Position numbers and translations under genes: made by a program. Below, piece by piece: positions 1 to 13,380 of a stretch of 64,000 bases of DNA. This stretch comes from Hedera helix (taxonomy: Eukaryota > Streptophyta > Magnoliopsida > Apiales > Araliaceae), in NCBI GenBank assembly GCA_947179155.2, contig OX359278.1, forward strand, positions 30,198,773 to 30,262,772, given 5' to 3'. A model generated the notes under the pieces. It ran no database searches, had not been told where the DNA came from, and was given only the letters and a program-made list of their open reading frames with translations. How positions within the stretch are numbered: position 1 is the stretch's first letter; each line of letters opens with the position of its first letter.

Positions 1-85
1 CCTTATTCTTTTTCTTTTTCTTCTTTTCAGAAGAACCCTTGGGCCTTTTCCTCTTCTTGGAAGAATCATCCACCAATAAGACTTG
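1..85 (-). repeat. Inverted copy of a copia gag segment
   Basis: Read on the - strand, this stretch closely matches the + strand at about 297-372 (lysine/serine-rich gag linker; shared words such as GGTGGAT, ATTCTTCC, AAGAAGAGG and GGTTCTTCT). The two copies face each other about 210 bp apart. It could come from a second, oppositely oriented copia copy to the left or from a local inverted duplication. The window edge hides which. Confidence 0.7.
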
Positions 86-89
86 GTCC

Positions 90-509
90 TAAAGATGATC
101 AATTTAATTGAACAACTTAGACAGTTAAAGTTCATGATGGATGGAAAGTTGAGCCAAGATTTGACATTACAGTCACTCCTGGATACCTTCTCATAATTTA
201 TTGTGAACTTTCACATGAATAAGTTAGACGTCAGCTTGCCTAAGGTACTTAACATGTTCAAAATAGAGGAGGGTCACTTCTCATCCAAGAAGGACTAGTG
301 TTGTTGGTGGATAATTCTTCCGAGAAGAGGCCCAATGGTTCTTCTGGAAAGAAGAAAAAGAAGGAGGCTAAGGGCAAGAAGAAGGTTAAGAATTATAAGA
401 AAACTAATACAGATAGCAATGAAATATGCTTTCATTGTAATAAGTCGGGTCACTGGAAGAAAAACTAAAATGAGTATCTTACAAAGTCAAAGAAGAAGAA
501 GCTAGGAGA
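90..509 (+). pseudogene. Ty1/copia gag remnant with CCHC zinc knuckle
   Basis: The reading starting near 90 gives a gag-like stretch (FIVNFHMNKL at about 200-230). A stop interrupts it where the family usually has Gln (TAA near 197), and there is another stop and a one-base shift near 297. A lysine-rich linker follows, then a CCHC knuckle at about 427-465 (CFHCNKSGHWKKN), where the last Cys is replaced by Asn and a stop follows. Gag normally binds genomic RNA in the virus-like particle. This copy cannot make a full protein. The reading is cut at 513 by a solo LTR and resumes at 2135 in protease sequence. Confidence 0.75.
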
Positions 510-513
510 AGCT

Positions 514-2134
514 TGATAGTGGATTTTTATACCTATTTATTATATATTTTTAGGCTTAATTAATTATGAGTTTTTAAGTATTTTAATTAATTTTAGGTAA
601 TTTATTTAATTTTATGTGTTTTTATTATTTTTAATATTTTTATATTATTTTTAGTTAATTTATGTTTTGTTTTGTAGGAAAATAAAAGTCTAGTGGCAAA
701 ATTATAAATTCAACAACTTGGATGGCAAAATCGTAATTAAGCTAAACTTGGCTGACTGGTAGCATGTTAGTAATTTCGGTAGAAGGATTTCAAGAGCACA
801 TTATACGTAGGTCATCTGCAGCGTGCGTAGGAGACGGCGTCGTTTCGTGTTGAAAACAGAAGGTGCTGGTCGCCCAATACACGGACCAACAAAATCAGTA
901 ATAAGGAGTGGTACGATGATGTTTTATCTCTGAAAGGAATAGTAGGCACGCCATGCTCGTTGGTTTGTCGCGTTGACCTGGTCAAAAGGAGCGAAGGCCT
1001 TGTTTGGCAGCGCATAATTGGTCCAGAACAAATTAATCGCTATTATTTTCTTTGATTTGATTCCAAATTGGATTTTAGTTCCAGTTTTGCTTATGATTAT
1101 TATTTTACTTCTATAAATACATTATGTAGCTCTTATTTTCAAGATATTATGATACATTAACATAGGTTAGAATTGAGTAGATTTATTTTATTAGTTTATG
1201 AACAAATATTTAATGCGAATGATTCAAGAATAAAAGGCAGAGCTTAGGAATTTGAGACTATAATCTGAGTAACAGATGGATATCAAACCACATGTTTGAT
1301 TTCTTTTCTTTTACTTTTATTTTTGTAATTTTGAAATGTTGAATTATTTGTAGATAATTTATTATTTAGTTATGATTTAATTTTATATTGATATTGCAAT
1401 TGAACCCAATGCGTAGTTTAATTTAATTTGTTTTCTTTTTAATTAGTGATGATTATATATGAACTGTTTATCATATTTTGGGCATTCATGTAATTAATTA
1501 AGTGCGCGTAATTAATAGGATAATTTATATAAATTTGGAAGATGGAGTATAAATTTAGATCTGAATATGACAGCATCTGTTCATAGAATCTGAAAGGGTT
1601 TATATGATTATTATATAGGATAGGAATATACATATGTATCTTTTGTAGCCATAAAGAAAATCTAAGCTTAATATTCTAATTAACATATTTCACATAGGAA
1701 TATAGTGCTTTAATTAATTAGAATGTTCCCTTATAGTTCGGTTGCCTTAGGGTCATATTTAGAAGAATTTATTTATATTTCATTAGAAGATGCATATAAA
1801 TACTATAAATAATTATCGGTTAACAATTTAATATAGTTAATTAATTAAAAAGAGAGTGAGGAGATTTAAATAAAATATTGGAAAAAATTGTGATATTAAA
1901 TATTTAAAACTTGATTTAATCTTTTTCATTAGTTTAATTTAGTTGTTTATTTTAATTAGATTTTATTCCACACGTTAACTGCAATTGTTTATATAAAATT
2001 AATTTGATATAAAATTAGTATTTGATAATTATTATTATTTAATTATATGTGGGAACGATACTCTACTTACTAGTATATTCCTTATTGACCGTGCATATCT
2101 GCACACATATTATTCATATGGAAAATACCCAACA
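514..2134 (+). mobile_element. Solo LTR, family A, copy 1
   Basis: A 1621 bp insertion in the copia gag-pol reading. It starts TG at 514 (TGATAGTGGATTTTTATACC) and ends CA at 2134, with a perfect 5 bp target duplication AAGCT (509-513 and 2135-2139). No coding sequence, primer site or second LTR is inside, so it is best read as an LTR left by recombination. A TATA-like stretch at about 1113-1120 could be the LTR promoter. The same family recurs in inverse orientation at 4941-6450 and 49691-51291. The superfamily is not certain; a gypsy-type LTR is my guess. Confidence 0.85.
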
Positions 2135-2288
2135 AAGCTTCAACATTAAATCAAGGTTTGTTTATAATTGAAATAACTCTTTATGTAAGTCAAAGTTCTA
2201 CTTGGGTATTAGATACCGGCTGTGGTTCTCACATATGTAATATTATACAGGGACTAAGTAGAAGCAAAAAGCTGAATAAAGGACAAGT
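2135..2288 (+). pseudogene. Ty1/copia protease remnant (first part)
   Basis: After the solo LTR the copia reading resumes in the same frame and gives the retropepsin-type active-site block at about 2198-2236 (WVLDTGCGSHICN; catalytic triad D-T-G). The family uses this aspartic protease to cut the gag-pol polyprotein. The frame is cut at 2288 by the next insertion and continues at about 7964 (GNGAKVASLAVETYY). Confidence 0.85.
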
Positions 2289-5200
2289 TGTGGCGCCCCA
2301 TTTCCCACCATCCTTGATTTTATCCGATTATCTCTAGATAACATAATTATTAACTTTAAAATCATTTTATATCTTCATAAAACACTTTCACGACGATCTC
2401 GTGCGTTAAAACTTAACCTTTAACCTTTAAAATCTTTATTTGACCGAATGTGGTCTACATTTTTTTTTTTAAACTTTATTTAAACTTATCTTACCTCATT
2501 TTCCTGTCTCAGGATCGCAACATTCACTTATTAATCACTAGAACTTTGGTCAACCATTATTAAATTGTGACCTATTCTATTACATTTCGTAATCATATAG
2601 TATCATGATTTGACATGTCCCGTAAATAAAATTTTGCCATTAGTTATCCTTACATGGCCCTGTTTATATATACCTGTATATATATACATCTGCATCATAC
2701 ATATCCTATTTACATAACTATGTAACATACATACAAGTTTATCACGTGTATAACCTTTGCCTAGATAATACATACATATACTTTTCATTCTATGATCATA
2801 CAAATCATATACATTCGTTTCTATCTTCAAAATTTAACATTTAAAACCAAACTGGTACATGATTGCTTCTACACAAATTTACATATATCAAATGTCCTCT
2901 ATGCTTATCTAGGTAGTCACGTTCTTTTACCTTAGCTGCACCGGAACCTTCGGCCTTCATGTACTTTACCTGAAATGTTAGTTCATAGCAAGTGTGAGCA
3001 CATAGGCTCAGCAAGTAATTCAGATAACACATTTCATGCTTACAATTAATAATATGCGTCATGCATTCTTTACTTTAACATGTTATGCTTAATGTAACGT
3101 AATTCATTTAACAGTTAATTCACATACTTGCACATAGGCACATTTTAGATTTCTTTACTACCACATAGTTCACTTAGAACAACAGTACATTTTAGTCTGA
3201 AAAACTTGCCTGGTACGCTTTAATTACTTAACCTTTGTCGCCTCGCTTGGCCCTGCTATCCTTCCTTGACTCAGGTTGCTTGTTTGAACCTTATCTAAAA
3301 ATATACCATCTATATTCATCATTATAGGATCATAACTTAATATAATTTAACAAACTTAACTCATAATTACACGACCATTCGTCTCTAATCATTTCACATT
3401 TGATGTATTATACCTTATGTAGGTTAATAATACATCCTTACCTTATTTTCGACCTTTTTTGTAACTTATCTCATGCTTTGGCTCAGCTTTAGGCATGCTA
3501 TGTTATGCCATTTCTTATTTCATTATATCTTGACATCCTTTATATAGTTCAATCTTATCTATTTAGGGTCTGCATAACCCATTCTTATCATTCTGTATCA
3601 AAATATCTCATTTAGGAAAAATTTTGAGTGCAGTGTTTCTTCTTCAACATCTCGCTGGCCGCAAAAAGCTCTCGGCCGATGAATAGTGACACTATGCCCC
3701 GGCGCAGTGTCCAGTGCAATTAACTGCGCCCCGGCGCAGTCCTCTGCTTCAGCACACTTTGATTTTTACCCCTGCTTTGCTGATTTTTAACTCCTTAACC
3801 ACACATCCAATTCACACCAAATTTGGCACACATCTAGACCTTACAACATAGTATTTTATAAAATTTTCTATTGCCCCATTTGGCTTCTCTAAATAAGTGC
3901 AAAACTAGACCGTAGGAGGGCTGTTCAACTTGTTTCCAGACTTAGAAATTTTTCTGAACTTTAAAAATCAACTTTTGCAACTTTGTGATTTTTGGCCATT
4001 TGCTTTAAAACTTCGTTCCGACACTTGACATAGCTCACATACGTCATATATGACATGTCTAAACTCCCAAAACGATAAAATTTCGTATGAGGCGATAATT
4101 GTCCGTTAAAATCCATTTAGGGTCGAATCTATCGTTTTTGATCGTTCAACTTTCCATTTCGCTCAAACTTCAACCCGTTGAGTACCAAATCAACCCTAAC
4201 GCATGTATTAACATGAAAATGACTCATTTGACTTCATTTCACCTTAAATTCCTCAAAAGTGCCAAAAATCACCTTTTAGTTAGATTTCCATAAACTTTTG
4301 CAAACTTTTTATTTCAACCTTTGAACTCAACTTAACTTTTAAATTCCCAAACACCACATAGGCTATCACTTACATATTTAACAACTTTGTAAGTCTATAT
4401 CACTTATATATGCACGTTCTAATGCACTTTACAGATTATTACATAATCTATACACAAAGTATAGCCTAATATTCAATCTTTTTATACCAAAATATGCTTC
4501 TCAACCATCAAAGCACTTTATATGCTTTCTAACAATTAATATATATGAATCCAACATGTTTAATTCTCTAAACTAGGTTTTCCTCAAAACCAACAACATA
4601 TTACATAAAATCTTCCTTAAATCATGAGTCCTAGCTTTGAACACATGCATGAATAACATATTACCTTTGTTCTACCACTTTGGAACTTAGGGTTTCATGA
4701 TTAGTCACATATAAAGTATGTAACCTACAAAATCTTTGCATCTAGCTACTTGTTCATGCATGGATACTCTTATTCTTGAATTTAAATCCATAAACTTCAA
4801 ACTTTAAAACAAGAACATGTTTATACCTTGCTTGATGACCAACTTCTTGACATGGATAGCTTCCTCATGTCATGTTCTTCCTCTTTTTTTCATGCTTCTT
4901 GATCATATAAGCACCCTAGCTTCATGGTTTCAAGCTTTTCTGTTGTCAAATTTATGTATAGACAAATTCACGCAAGTATACATGGCCAACAAGTAATATA
5001 ATAGTAAGTAAAGTATCGATCCCACGAGGAAATAATAATAATAATATTCAAGTACTAATTTTATATCAACTCAATTTTATTTAAACAATCGATTCAAGTT
5101 TTATGGAATTAAATTAACTAACTAAAATAAGCAAATTATTAAGCAAAGATGAATATCAGATTTAAAAGTTAAGATTACAATTTCCCCCAATGTTTCGTAA

Positions 5201-7958
5201 AAATATTTTCACTCTCTTGACAACTATTTAATCGATACAATTCATTAAGTGGAAATTCATAAATATTTATTAAACCTTTTCCAAGAGTTTGATAAAAATA
5301 TCTATTCCAATTAATTTACTATATTCCTATGTAAAATAATTAGGAATAGATTCATTAAGTTTACATTCCCAAAACACTTACATGCCGTTATAAATATATT
5401 CCTATTTTATACGCAATGCATGCTATCATATTTAGATTAAAACCTAGATTTTATCTTCCAACGCCATCTAGGAAATCAAATAATTGTATGGCCAAACAAT
5501 TATAACATGTAAGCATAAAATATGATAAATGAATTATAAAGATTAATAATTGAAACAAGAGAGAATTAATTTATTCTAAACATTGGATTCCATTGTAATA
5601 TTAAAATAAAATTAGTTCATAAGTAAATAAAAAGAATTCCACAAATTAAACAACATCTTAGCAAAAATTAAAAAGAAAAGAATAAAGGATAAAATATTTG
5701 TGGCGCTTCTTCAATCTCCAATTCTTGAACCCTTGATGTTGACTCCTTTGCTTCAATGCTTCAATGTATCTCTAGGTTATTGTGTGTATGTGCTCTCCCT
5801 TTGTCATGTATTTATAGGCCTCAAATATATCCAAACCCTAATAGGATTTATTTTTTCAAACCCTAATAGGAATTAAAATCCAATTTGGAATCAAAAAAGT
5901 CTCAAAATTCGCAGAATTCGGAATTACCGCGCTAGCCTAACGCGGCATTGACTTGGTCAACGCGCGTTATATTTTTTTTTTTCGCTGAACAGGCGCTTAT
6001 TGCACGGACTGTTCTCTGCCGCGTCCCTTGAAATGACGTCGTTTTACGCCTGTTTCGTTCATGACCGCACAATGCGCGGACGCCAGCAGTTTCTGATTGA
6101 AACGACGTCGTTTGATCTCCGGTCTCTGTTATCTCCATGCGCGCATGGCGCGAAAGTCCAGATGAGTTATTTACGAGAATGCCATCGCGCTAGATATTTA
6201 CAATTAGGAACCCTAGAATTCTGCTTTATTACGATTTTGCCACCAGCTTCTTGCAGAATTACACTTTTTCCCTTCCTTCTTTATTTCCTATACAATAAAA
6301 TATAAAATAAATAAAAATAATATAAAAATGCTAAAAATAATAATAACGTATAATAATAAATAAAACACCTAAATTCCTAAAAATACTTTTAAACTCACAA
6401 ATAATTAAGCCTAAAAATATTAAATAAATAGACATAAAATCTAATTATCATTTTCTCCAAGATTTCCATAGCTTTTTCTCTCATTTCTCTCTCTCTTGCT
6501 AGACTTTCGAATGATAGCACATTTTTAGCAAAATGAAGGGAACATGTATATTACTTGCTTGCTTTGGCAATTTAATAAAGCATTAACTAGACTTGGTTAA
6601 TCAATTAACCATGGTTAACACATCCAATGGCGTTTTGGTCATTTCACACTTTAAGTGGAGGGCATTCTTGTGATTTCACCACTTAGGACATATAAGTCAT
6701 TATCTAGATTTATCAAGGGTATTTTGGTCATTGCCACCAAAATCTAGCAAATTTAATTCCTTAAAATTCATAAATTACCTTCTTTTTTTTTTATCCAAAT
6801 CAATTCATTTTTAATCCAAACTTACTTCATTATGCTTGAATTTTATTCCATCATAAATACATCATAATTGGCTTGTCCCGTATCTCTTGTCACAATTTAA
6901 ACATCAAATTTCATTAACACTTATACAATTTACAATAATTTGCCAATTTTGCATAATACACATTCTCAATCATCTACAACCCTTTTTGGTTTCTTATTCC
7001 ATCCATTTCATTTTTCAATATCTTAATATAGTCAACTTGCTCACTTTCTATAAACCGCTTCATCGAGAAGCAAACCTCGACCGGATTACCAAAATCCATC
7101 ATCCTTTGTCCTTTTTAAACTCATATAACCATATTTATGACTTTAACGTCCATTCACTTATTTACATAACATAAATATGCCAAATTTGCATCATTCTTGC
7201 ATCCAACCTGTTTTCTACTCATTTTCGGGGGTATTATATTTTGTACTTACACATCGTATACATGATTATCTTATTTCAATCCATAATATCAATTTCATCA
7301 TAATCTTCCAAATATTCACCTACCAACCCTTTAATATCCATAAATCCTTAATACTTCATTTGGGTCAAACAGAACCTTCCTTTCAACACATACAACCATA
7401 CTCCACCTTATTGTTCTCATACTCTCGCCTCATCAGGCCTATTCATTAAACTCGTCTTTAATATTCATAACTAATTTTCAATTCACTTATGCTTTCCTTA
7501 TTTCTTTTACTCTTATTTCTATATTCAATCACACATATCCATATACACATACACAATTTATTACCTGCTGACACATGACATTGTGTCTTACAATAATTCT
7601 GCTCAAATTACCTCATTATAGGTATTACAGTAAATCATTCATCTTCATTCCATTATATTAACATTTAATCATCAAAATTCACATTTCTTAAAATTCCATT
7701 ATCTGATACATCACTTATACACTATACATATATAACTGATCATTTCCATTATACTCTCTCATTTCCATAATTCTCTAACTTAACTCATCCTTCTATATTC
7801 GACCACATAGGTCCCTCTTTAACACATTGGTCACATAATAATTCGATTTAATCAATCCTTAATACATTTTGCCAGTCAACACTAGGTTTTACCAATAACC
7901 CTAACTTAATTAATCATAATCCTCTTTTGGAAATTCTGTAAAATCTTGGGATGTCACA
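2289..7958 (-). mobile_element. Large gypsy-type solo LTR with a nested solo LTR
   Basis: Insertion flanked by the 5 bp duplication CAAGT (2284-2288 and 7959-7963). On the - strand it reads TGTGACATCCCAAG... and ends ...GGGGCGCCACA. These termini resemble those of the 4.7 kb LTRs at 8657-13365 and 20112-37134 and the solo LTR at 15158-19570. Removing the family A insertion at 4941-6450 leaves about 4.15 kb. I saw no primer site, polypurine tract, second LTR or long ORF, so I read it as a solo LTR. Short ORFs such as 6887-7174 and 7177-7449 show no recognisable domain. An LTR of Tekay/Del type is plausible from its size and termini, but unproven. Confidence 0.75.
4941..6450 (-). mobile_element. 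Solo LTR, family A, copy 2 (nested)
   Basis: A 1510 bp element starting TGTTGTCAAA at 4941 and ending TTATCA at 6450, with a perfect 5 bp duplication TTTTC (4936-4940 and 6451-6455). It is the reverse complement of the 514-2134 family: the GTATCGATCCCAC block near 5010 and the AATTAAGCCTAAAAATATTAA block near 6405 match. It sits inside the larger solo LTR, so it inserted later. It contains two ACGACGTCGT-type palindromes (about 6026 and 6100). Confidence 0.85.
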
Positions 7959-8656
7959 CAAGTCGTCCCGCACGTAGGGAATGGAGCAAAGGTTGCTTCA
8001 TTAGCCGTAGAAACTTATTATTTAGTAATGCCTACAGGCAAGTCCATTAGCTTAAATAACTTTTATTATGTTCCAGTACTGATTAGAAATATTATTTCGA
8101 TTCCTATATTAGACAAAGACGATTTTGATATTCTAATAAACAACACCAATTATTCTATTTATAATGATAATATTTTTTATGGTACTGATAAATTGCGTGA
8201 TGGACTTTACTTACTTGACTTGCATGAAAATATTTTTCAAATTGAACAAACTAATAAACGAAAACGAAATGATATAAATTATACATTTATGTGACACTAT
8301 AGACTCGGTCTTATTAATAAAACAAGATTAAACAAGTTGCATAAAGATGGGCTTTTAGAGCTGTCAAATTTTGAATTATATCTAACTTGTGAATCTTGTC
8401 TCATGGGAAAAATAACCAAATCTCCTTTTAGTGAAAACAGAGAAAGAGTTATAGGGTTGTTAGAGTTGGTACACACAGATGTATGTGGACCTATGACAAT
8501 GCATGCACAATGAGGGTATTCATATTTAATTACTTTTGCTGATAATCATTCTAGATTTGGATATGTGTTTTTGAAGAAATACAAGTATGAATCATTTGAA
8601 AAGTTCAAAGAATTCAAAATTGACGTAGAGAAACAAACTGACAAGAGTATTAAAAT
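7959..8656 (+). pseudogene. Ty1/copia protease end and integrase start
   Basis: The reading continues from 2288. A largely open stretch at 8028-8294 carries the protease to integrase linker (FYYVPVLIRNIISI, YGTDKLRDGLYLLDL). The HHCC zinc-binding region of integrase follows at about 8295-8415 (H near 8298, CESCLMGK near 8391) and then the first catalytic Asp (VHTDVCGPM, about 8470-8497). A TGA follows HYTFM-like sequence at 8292 and a TGA replaces an expected Trp near 8512. The frame is cut at 8656 by the 28.5 kb insertion and resumes at 37140. Confidence 0.85.
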
Positions 8657-9679
8657 TGTAACGCCCCCAAATCCGGGTTCCTCAAACCCTAGACTTGGTA
8701 CGTCACGATACATCATCTTCATACATGTTCTATAACTAATGCGGAATATATAAACATAAATTGTTTATTCTACAACATTTCCCAAGGTTTCTAACCTTAA
8801 CTTACATATATACCTTTAGATTCATAAAAAAGGTTTACTAAATTACTTGCATCATATAACAATTTAGTTATAATGAATAACACTATAATCTTGTCTTTTG
8901 CTTCTGTCTCCGTCTCTTCTCGGACATTCGTATTATTCTGAAATTTGTTATCATGATATAGCAAGAGTGAGCAACGACTTTGCTCAGCAAGTTTAAATAC
9001 AATAACGATATATCATGATTGAAAGAAAGAACAAGCTTTCGGATTTTCAACAATATAATAATTGTGAAAGAGTACGAATCATAATTTCAATAATTGAATG
9101 ACTGAATCAAGTAATGTTGAGTGTCAATAATGACCATGAACAATTTTAACTGAACCTTATGGTAATGAAGGTGATCAGCCTTTCATACCTGATGAACACA
9201 TGCAACAAGCACTATGTGCGAATCAACAATTTAAAGATATGGAATAATTATACAGAATTAAACCATAGCATGCTTGAAACGTAATAACTTGAATTTGAGT
9301 TAGGGACTTGAACAATAAAATAATATATCCTGCTCGAATATAAATTGAGTAGGGTTTAGGAAACTTGCCTGTCTGCTCAGCTACAATTAATGTCTAGCTT
9401 TAACTAACTGACTTTGAAAGACCTAACATCAATAAAGTTGGTCTAATAATTAGTACAGCGTATTTGTACAACTATACGCTCATTAAGAAACTTATCTACC
9501 ACACATAAGTACTAACACATAATTTACATCAGTCAAAACAATATTATTAACCTTATAGACCCTCAATCAAATTAGGTTAATAATTTAATAAATTAGAAAA
9601 TATTTTTCTTAAGTGTTGGACACTTATTAAACTATTAAACAATTTATTATAATTGTTTAAACAAAGAGTTAAAAGACAT

Positions 9680-10160
9680 TTTCTTTATTTCATTAAATCT
9701 AATTTCATTTAATTACTATTTATCATTAATTAAATAGTAAGTAATTAACTACCTTTAGTTATTATTTAATAATAAATAATAACCTACTAGATTTATTTAT
9801 TATTTAAAATTAATCAAATAATAAATAATTATATTATATTAAAAATAATCAAATATCTTTAGTTATTATTTAATAATAAATAATAACTAATTAACTAGAT
9901 TCATTTATTATTTAAAGTTAATTAAATAATAAATAATAAAATTATATAGTAAATACTCAAATATCATTAGTTATTATTTAATAATAAATAATAACTAACT
10001 AAATTTATTTATTATTTAAAGTTAATCAAATAATAAATAATTAAATAATCAATCTTAGTTGTCTTTAATTATTATTTAATAGTAATTAAATAATAATTAA
10101 TTAATTTATCATCCTTGTTTATTATTTAATATTAATTAAATAATAATTAGTTTAATCATA
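9680..10160. repeat. Palindromic AT-rich block in the giant LTR
   Basis: The words TTATTATTTAATAATAAATA and ATTTATTATTTAAAGTTAAT recur every 100 bp or so (about 9757, 9858, 9969 and 10063). Each is close to self-complementary and could form a cruciform or serve as a matrix-attachment-like segment. The same block is in the other LTR at about 21140-21615. Confidence 0.7.
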
Positions 10161-10635
10161 AATTCAGAAGATATAATATTAACTAGATTAATATTTACAA
10201 CATTTAAATATTAATCCTAAATACTTATTATATTTAAAAAAAATATAATATTAAACTAACTAGATTAATATTTATAATATTTAAATATTAATCCTAAATA
10301 CTTATTATATTTAAAAAAATATAATATTAAACTAACTAGATTAATATTTATAATATTTAAATATTAATCCTAAATACTTATTATATTTAAAAAAATATAA
10401 TATTAAACTAACTAGATTAATATTTACAACATTTAAATATTAAACCTAAATACTTATTATATTTGAAAAATATAATATTAAACTAACTAGATTAATATTT
10501 ACAACATTTAAATATTAATCCTAAATATTTATTATATTTGAAAAATATAATATTAAACTAACTAGGTTAATATTTACAACATTTAAATATTAATCCTAAA
10601 TATTTATTATATTTGGAAAATATAATATTCAATAC
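10161..10635. repeat. 75-80 bp AT-rich tandem repeat in the 3' LTR
   Basis: About six copies of a unit containing AACTAGATTAATATTTA, AATATTAATCCTAAATA and TTATTATATTTAAAAA. The corresponding array in the other LTR is at about 21625-22090. Equal organisation in both LTRs means the array existed before the element inserted. Confidence 0.85.
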
Positions 10636-13365
10636 TTAAATATCATTTTTGTATTATTAATATTTTTGTTATAATTTTTAATTAATTTTTAAACATTTAA
10701 ATTAATTAAAATTATCCAGAATGGCAAAATCGTAAATAAACTGAAAAACCGGACCGATGGCAATTTCGTAATTAAACAGAAAACCGAACGGAGGGGCAGT
10801 ATCGTAATTTCACGCAAAAATCTGATGACGCGCATTGCGCGCGCCGACAAAAACTTGGCCCCAAAACGGTGCCGTTTTAATGGCACCGTAACTGTCTTCC
10901 GCGCATAACGCGCGGATGAAATTTTTCTTGGACAAAACGACGTCGTTTTATGCTCCGCGTCCGACAGTGAACAGGGTCGCGCGCATTGCGCGGCACCCTC
11001 TTTTTCTTTCTCCTTAGCAGATTGTGAATAGTAATTTTAATACACCACTTTAATAAAAATTATACATTCAAGTAAGCTTTAAAAATCCAAAAAAATTACC
11101 AAACACTTAATCTCAATTTATAACATGAAAATTTAATTTTTCATGATTTAATATTAAAATTTTTATAAAAAAAATTTTACATCACATAAACTACCACAAA
11201 TCATAACTTTTTGTGTATAACTCCATTTTGAGTGATTCAAACTTTGTTTTTCTCATGATTTAATGTTCTATAATATTATAACATTAAATCTAAATTTTAT
11301 AAAAATTAATTTCTTGTCATTACTTTGAGAATTGATTTAACACCACCAATCACATGTTTTTAGCATATAAATTATACCAAAACACAAACCAAGTATATTA
11401 AACTCAAGTATGGCATAAATATTACTACAACACATTATTAACTATATTAATATGTTTATACTCACATGTTAGTTTATTTAATTAAAAACAAACAAACTAC
11501 ATTTAAAATAGCCATTACCTCATTTTAATGGCTATCTTCATTTTTCTTCCAAAATAGGTTGTGAAGGAGGATGGCATGAACCAAGAATTTCTTCTCCTTC
11601 CTTCTCCATGCTCTCTCTCAAAATACTTACTCTCCCAAGCTATTTCTCTCAAACTCTCTCTTTTGGAAGTTGAAAAAATAAATGAAATGTAATGTCTACC
11701 ATTTCAAGTATACATGTAAAATTCTTAGATATAAAAATTATATCTATAATTCATGATGTTCCTAGCTTGGATACTTGCACAAGAAATGGCTAAAGTACCT
11801 AAGTTGGTGAAAAGAAGCATGGCTAGTTGTACAATATTTGTCCAAGCAAGTAAGCTATTAAACAATTAAAAGAAAAACAAAACAAAAACAATTTTGCTCT
11901 CCTACATACTATGCACGGCTGATGGACTTTTTGTCCCATAATGATTGTCACTTGCATTTTACTTTTTAATTAATTAATAGTTTAATTAAGTATTTTTCAA
12001 GTGGGCCAATCATTGGGCTTTAATTTAAAATACCAATTGGGCTTCTATTAAATTGTTTGGGCTACTAAATTGTCAAATTTTATTATTCTCCACGTGGGCT
12101 ACTAATTGACCCATGTTGGGCTAATTTAATAATTTACACATTAATTATTCAATCCATGATTAAATAAATAATTTGATTGAATAAATAATTAAATATTCTA
12201 ACTCATAAGTATTAAATTACTAAATGGACTAATAATATTATTAATAATATTTTACATTATTTACATTAATTAATTATCATATTAATTAATTTATAAAATT
12301 TAATTCACTCATTATATTCAATTTAATTGAATATTTAATTAATGACAACTTGCCAATTATTTTGATATTAAAACTTTAGAGTGTGTTCGCTAATAATAAT
12401 ATATATAATCTATATATATTATTTATACACATTACCTTACCTCGAAAACAATTTCACAATAAATTATGAAATTAAAATAAATACAATATATAATTTAATA
12501 TATATTATTTAGGCCATAAATTAAATTATTTAATATATTTACATTAAATAATTCATTTCTCATCAATTATGGAAATAATTCCATTTACCCGAAAATACAT
12601 TGAAATAATAATATATTTACTCAATTTCTTATTTAAATAATTTATTTAATTATTTAATTAATATTACACAAATAATTGTATAATTAAATTTCTCACTCTC
12701 ATAAATCATTTACAATGATTTATTTAATTATAGAATATATTCATTTAATATATTCGATTACAATTTAAAATTTCTCAATTAATTTAAACCCTTTATATAT
12801 ATGTACATATATAAGAAATTAAATATTGTACAATATATATAATTACTAATCTCCTTTAATTAATTCAACTACTTTATATAATTATAATTATATAATTTAC
12901 ATAATTATTCCTCACAAATAATTTATCAACAATTTGCATAATTGTTGATTAATGAATAAATTAATTCCACAATAAACCTTTTAATTCAATTCGGATTAAT
13001 TTAATATTAATCTATCTATTTATCACAATTTAATTAATCATTAAATTATGTTACAAAATATGCACGCATATATATTTATATATTCATATAAATACGTATT
13101 TAATTTACACGCAACCACGTCGCATAATTACATAACTCCACTAATTAATTCTCTTAATTTAATTAGACTTGCTGTTAGTCAAGTTTATTGAATTATCACT
13201 TTACTTGCTAACTTATCAAAAATTTTGATATCACCATATCTAAGTTAGTCCGTTAAATTTAATTTGGACCTCTATTTATCTATCACTACTAGGTTATCAA
13301 ACTCCAACCTTTATTAAATATTAAATATTTTATTTCTAATTCATTTAAATATCCGGGATATTACA

Positions 13366-13380
13366 TTCACCCCTTCTTCT
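13366..13380 (-). other. Polypurine tract of the giant gypsy derivative
   Basis: On the - strand AGAAGAAGGGGTGAA lies directly before the 3' LTR (TGTAATATCCC). A polypurine tract primes plus-strand DNA synthesis in LTR elements, so its position fixes the element's orientation. Confidence 0.8.

Larger units (their letters stand above)
8657..13365 (-). mobile_element. 3' LTR of the giant gypsy derivative
   Basis: A 4709 bp LTR starting TGTAACGCCCCC (+ strand) and ending GGGATATTACA. It matches 20112-37134 once the nested Tat element is removed from that copy (about 4708 bp), with scattered substitutions (for example 8757, 9188 and 9325 against their partners). It is very AT-rich between about 9570 and 10700, with palindromic TTATTATTTAATAATAAATA blocks and a 75-80 bp tandem array. 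A GC-rich patch at about 10820-11010 contains AAAACGACGTCGTTTT and GCGCGCATTGCGCG. Small ORFs here are not convincing. Confidence 0.9.

Noticed and set aside
2603..3062. Small - strand ORFs as part of a gag or pol
   Set aside because: No motif of any retroelement protein is present, and the enclosing sequence behaves as a solo LTR.
2289..7958. Complete retrotransposon with its own two LTRs
   Set aside because: The two ends do not repeat each other in direct orientation, and there is no primer site or polypurine tract, so a solo LTR fits better.
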